Positions 61,120 to 64,000 of a DNA stretch of 64,000 nt are shown piece after piece. How positions within the stretch are numbered: the stretch's first letter is position 1; the number at the start of each line of letters is the position of its first letter. Both the position numbers and the translations under genes were made by a program. Origin of the DNA: Taeniopygia guttata (Eukaryota; Chordata; Aves; Passeriformes; Estrildidae); contig NC_133024.1 of the NCBI RefSeq assembly GCF_048771995.1, positions 62,330,501-62,394,500 of the forward strand, read 5' to 3'. The notes beneath the pieces were generated by a model. The model had not been told where the DNA came from. It ran no database searches and saw only the letters and a list, made by a program, of their open reading frames with translations.

Positions 61120-64000
61120 GTAAAATACAGACTAGTTAACTTTTCACAAGAAAAAAAGTCTGTGGTATTCTTCTTCACTTCCTGTGCTTAACTGCTGGGG
61201 CTATGGTTGCTACACACATGAAGAACTATACTTTCTCACCCCAAATATGAACAGGGAGCTCCAGCTTGATGTTTTTTACATACATTGCAGAAATATTTTG
61301 AAATTTAAGGAGTCTCTTAGACTGTGTTTCAGAAGTCTCTGTGTTCCATGTTTCAATAACCTCCTCTGAAAATACTCACAAAGGATAATTCTTTTTTCTA
61401 GTCCACAATATTCTACTTATTCCTTAACTCACCGTTTGCTTCACGCTGATCATAAGGTCCATAAATCCGTGGCATCCAAATGGATAATTTCCCAAGGTCA
61501 TTTGCTCTTTTTGTTGGAGAAAACAAGGACTTACACCCCTGAGGATTTTTCCTGGCTATGGGGTGGAGGTGATTCTGCAGGGACTGCAGAGGAGGGTGAC
61601 AAGATGTGCTGTGCCCACAGTCAACATCACTGTCTGGGAGCAGAGGGTGATGGATATCCCCAAGTATGTCGCTGACAAATGACGCTGACAGCATCTGAGG
61701 AAGGCCCCTAAAATATAATCCTTAATCTGTCTCCTCAGTAGCCCAGAAAGGCTGATGTAGTTGGTGGGAGATAAGAGAAATTGAGCACCTCAAAGCCAGA
61801 ACAGGATATTTTCCATGCCCACTGCACTGGTGTGACCTTGATGTGCACGAGAGAAGACTTTTATAATGTCCCTATGTTTTGCCCTCATCACGACCCACCA
61901 AAAGAGAGAAAATGAAGTCCCAGATGACCCATCACCCACCTGCCATGCGCTCTGGGAGACAGATGTGAATGTCCCACCCGCTCTGGGTGGGAGGCAGAAG
62001 ATGTGCCCACAGACACCGGCACTTGGGAGAGCAGTGATGAAATTGCTGAGTGGTGAATACCTGTTTGTCGTGTTCTGGAATCCTCCCCCACCTACACCCA
62101 CACTTTGTGTGCCTCTTTCCTGTTTGGAGGGGAGATTATCCCAGCCTGTGAACACTGGGCAGCACGACAGCCGCACAAAGCAGCTCTCCCCATGTAGCAG
62201 AGGTGATGGTGAGGATGATGCCCATTGTAAGGAAAGCTGTGCACCACAGGAGCTGCCCCATAAATGCTCTTTTGAAGTCATCTTCTCCAGCTCCTCTGCT
62301 GCAATAAAGGGCATCCATGCTGTGTGTGCAGCCCTGAGAGCACCACCATCTCGGGTGGGGTTTGCAGCTGCTGAAAGAGACCCCGAAGAGGTGCCAACAG
62401 TTCAGGATGTTCCTGTATCCCAGCACAGCACGGATGTACCTCACAGGCTAGGGGTGGTGACCCAGATCCAGTGCACCCTATCTCCCCAAAGGGTGTTGCT
62501 GCAAAGCAAAGCGGCACTTCTTGATGCAATTGCTCCTTCATGACAGGAATTAGGGAGGTGTGCTTTAATGAAGAGTGGCTTTGGCTTCATCCTGAGTCCC
62601 TGTGTGGGAGGATTGCTCTGCTGTGGGCCAGTGCTCTGGGTGGGTTCACCCTGCTCCTCCACAGAGCCAGTGGTTTCGTGAATTACGAGACCACCCCTCT
62701 GGGTCTGGCCAAAAGTCCCCTGAAATCACTCCTTGCTGGTGGTGCTGGTGAAGGAGGCAATGATGACCTGGACTGATCCTTGTGCCTTCTGTAGAACAAT
62801 GGCTAAGCAAACATTTGTGAAGGAAGAAAGTAGTGAGGGGAGAAAAAAAAACCTGTATTTCTGTCCTATTTTTTGTGGTGACTTCTCATGGTATCAGAAT
62901 ACTTGGGCTGACAGGCCAATATGAGCTGCACCTGATTCAATTTAGAAGATTTTAACAAGGCAAAAGGGTCAGCTGGCCATGGAGGCTGTTCATCTTCCTC
63001 CTATTGTAAATCCTTGGGATGTCTCCCTAGTAGGTTTGCTTGGATTTAATACTCCCTGAAAGCACTCAGGACTGCCTCCACAAGCACTTAATGCGTTTAA
63101 TGTTCCTCAAGCCTACAGTCCATCCCTACAAATGTGTACAAGGCATGTGCCAGAGTTACAGCTCATGGGGTATCACAGTGCCTCTTATGTCGCATTTCTT
63201 TTTTTCATAGTTTTTCTAAGTATTCCCCCATTTTTACCCTCAGCTGGCACTTATTAAGTTGCAGAGGATACTCATCCCTGGCTTCCATCCCAGGTTACTT
63301 GAATGGCTGCCTGAGAGCCTTCTGGTTCTTATCTTCACGAGCCCTTGTCTCAGCATATCCCTTCCCTAGGAGAAACCTGTCGTGTGACCCTAGCCTGTTC
63401 CTCTATTCCTCTGACCAGTTCCATGGTTTGAATGTTCAAGGCTGTGTTCTGCTTTTCTACCAAATAGCTCACTGCTGGAATGATCCTCTAACTCTCAGCT
63501 GACCATGAGATGCTGTGTTCAGCAAAGGTAGGTCTATCCTTCAAGTCCTTTCATGCTGCCACCCAGGGAAGCATTGCTTTCCAAGTAAGTGTCTTGCTTC
63601 TAATGGTGAAGAGTCCTGTTCCTAGTCAAGGTGATGTTTGTGGCACTGGACATAGCTGTTTCCCGAAAAGTCACTCCTGCTCCTGTGTAATATTTCTCTT
63701 TCTTACTGTGCAGGTTGTACATGCTCTTCTCCTCAGTAAGAAGAAGCCCTGGTCTGAAGACTCTTGTGAAAAAGTTTTCTTTCTTTTAAGTGGAACAGAT
63801 CTTTGGAGAGTCAGACACTGATGGTGTGTGTGTCTTTCCATGCCTTTGACAGACTTCCATGCTGTTTTCTGTAAGTTCATCCTTGGTGCCTCTTGCTGTT
63901 GTCTCCCTGGACTCTCTCTCTGTATCCCATTCCTGCACACATTGCCTTAAATTAGTTCTTCCTACCTTCATGAAAAGACAAAAAATCTTCTCACATTCCC
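61120..64000. other. Intergenic to the right edge, no gene supported
   Basis: The longest open frame in the window (225 codons, plus strand, 61866-62543) lies here, but its composition is not that of a recognisable protein and the opposite strand is also largely open. No splice pattern, repeat family or RNA gene was recognised. Confidence 0.45.

Noticed and set aside
61866-62543. 225-codon open frame, the longest in the window
   Set aside because: No motif or family resemblance, the opposite strand is also largely open, and no splice or promoter context was found. Chance in GC-richer DNA is the simplest reading.
54680-64000. FOXO1 first exon expected from human gene order
   Set aside because: The conserved N-terminus and forkhead coding sequence were looked for and not seen. 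FOXO1, if present, lies beyond the right edge.
1-64000. CRISPR arrays, operons, prophages, bacterial toxin-antitoxin or defence systems
   Set aside because: The sequence is animal nuclear DNA with spliced genes. No regularly spaced repeats or prokaryotic gene layout were found.
1-64000. tRNA, rRNA, snoRNA and microRNA genes
   Set aside because: No tRNA boxes or recognisable small RNA was identified by eye. The hairpins at 7323 and 49066 are too short to call microRNA precursors.

Overview
The window is nuclear DNA from a vertebrate, most likely a bird. The evidence is split genes with GT-AG introns, compact introns, fragments of CR1 LINEs (the main retroposon of birds and other sauropsids), CpG-rich promoters, and the absence of operons, Alu-like SINEs or bacterial signals. 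Species cannot be fixed from the sequence alone. A crocodilian or turtle is a less likely alternative, because CR1 also occurs there.

Three protein genes can be read exon by exon. (1) About 2.3-12.9 kb, plus strand: the 3' part (13 exons, 358 residues) of a voltage-sensing phosphatase (VSP, TPTE/TPTE2 family), from the S4 voltage sensor through the PTEN-like phosphatase and C2 domains to the stop. Its N-terminus and S1-S3 lie to the left of the window. (2) About 14.7-27.5 kb, minus strand: a complete SLC25A15, the mitochondrial ornithine carrier ORC1, with six coding exons (301 residues, the same length as the human protein) and a probable noncoding first exon in a CpG island. (3) About 30.4-50.3 kb, plus strand: a complete MRPS31 (mitoribosomal protein mS31), with eight coding exons and about 393 residues.

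VSP and SLC25A15 converge tail to tail. SLC25A15 and MRPS31 diverge from two CpG islands about 3 kb apart. The MRPS31/SLC25A15 head-to-head pair matches my recollection of human 13q14.11, where a TPTE2 pseudogene also lies nearby. From that synteny FOXO1 would be expected beyond the right edge, but no FOXO1 coding sequence was seen. VSP is a plasma-membrane, voltage-controlled phosphoinositide phosphatase. SLC25A15 and MRPS31 both serve mitochondria. No shared pathway is implied beyond the adjacency of the two mitochondrial genes.

From 50.35 to 64 kb no convincing protein gene was found. It holds one CR1 3' end, a small orphan CpG island at about 54.7-54.9 kb and a few exon-like segments that could belong to a noncoding RNA. 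Repeats elsewhere are CR1 fragments, two short tandem duplications, simple repeats, hairpins and a G-quadruplex-prone tract. No undescribed multi-gene system was found. The points most worth a second look are a possible alternative VSP terminal exon, a frame-switching exon in MRPS31, tandem splice donors in the SLC25A15 5' exon, and the orphan CpG island with its exon-like units.
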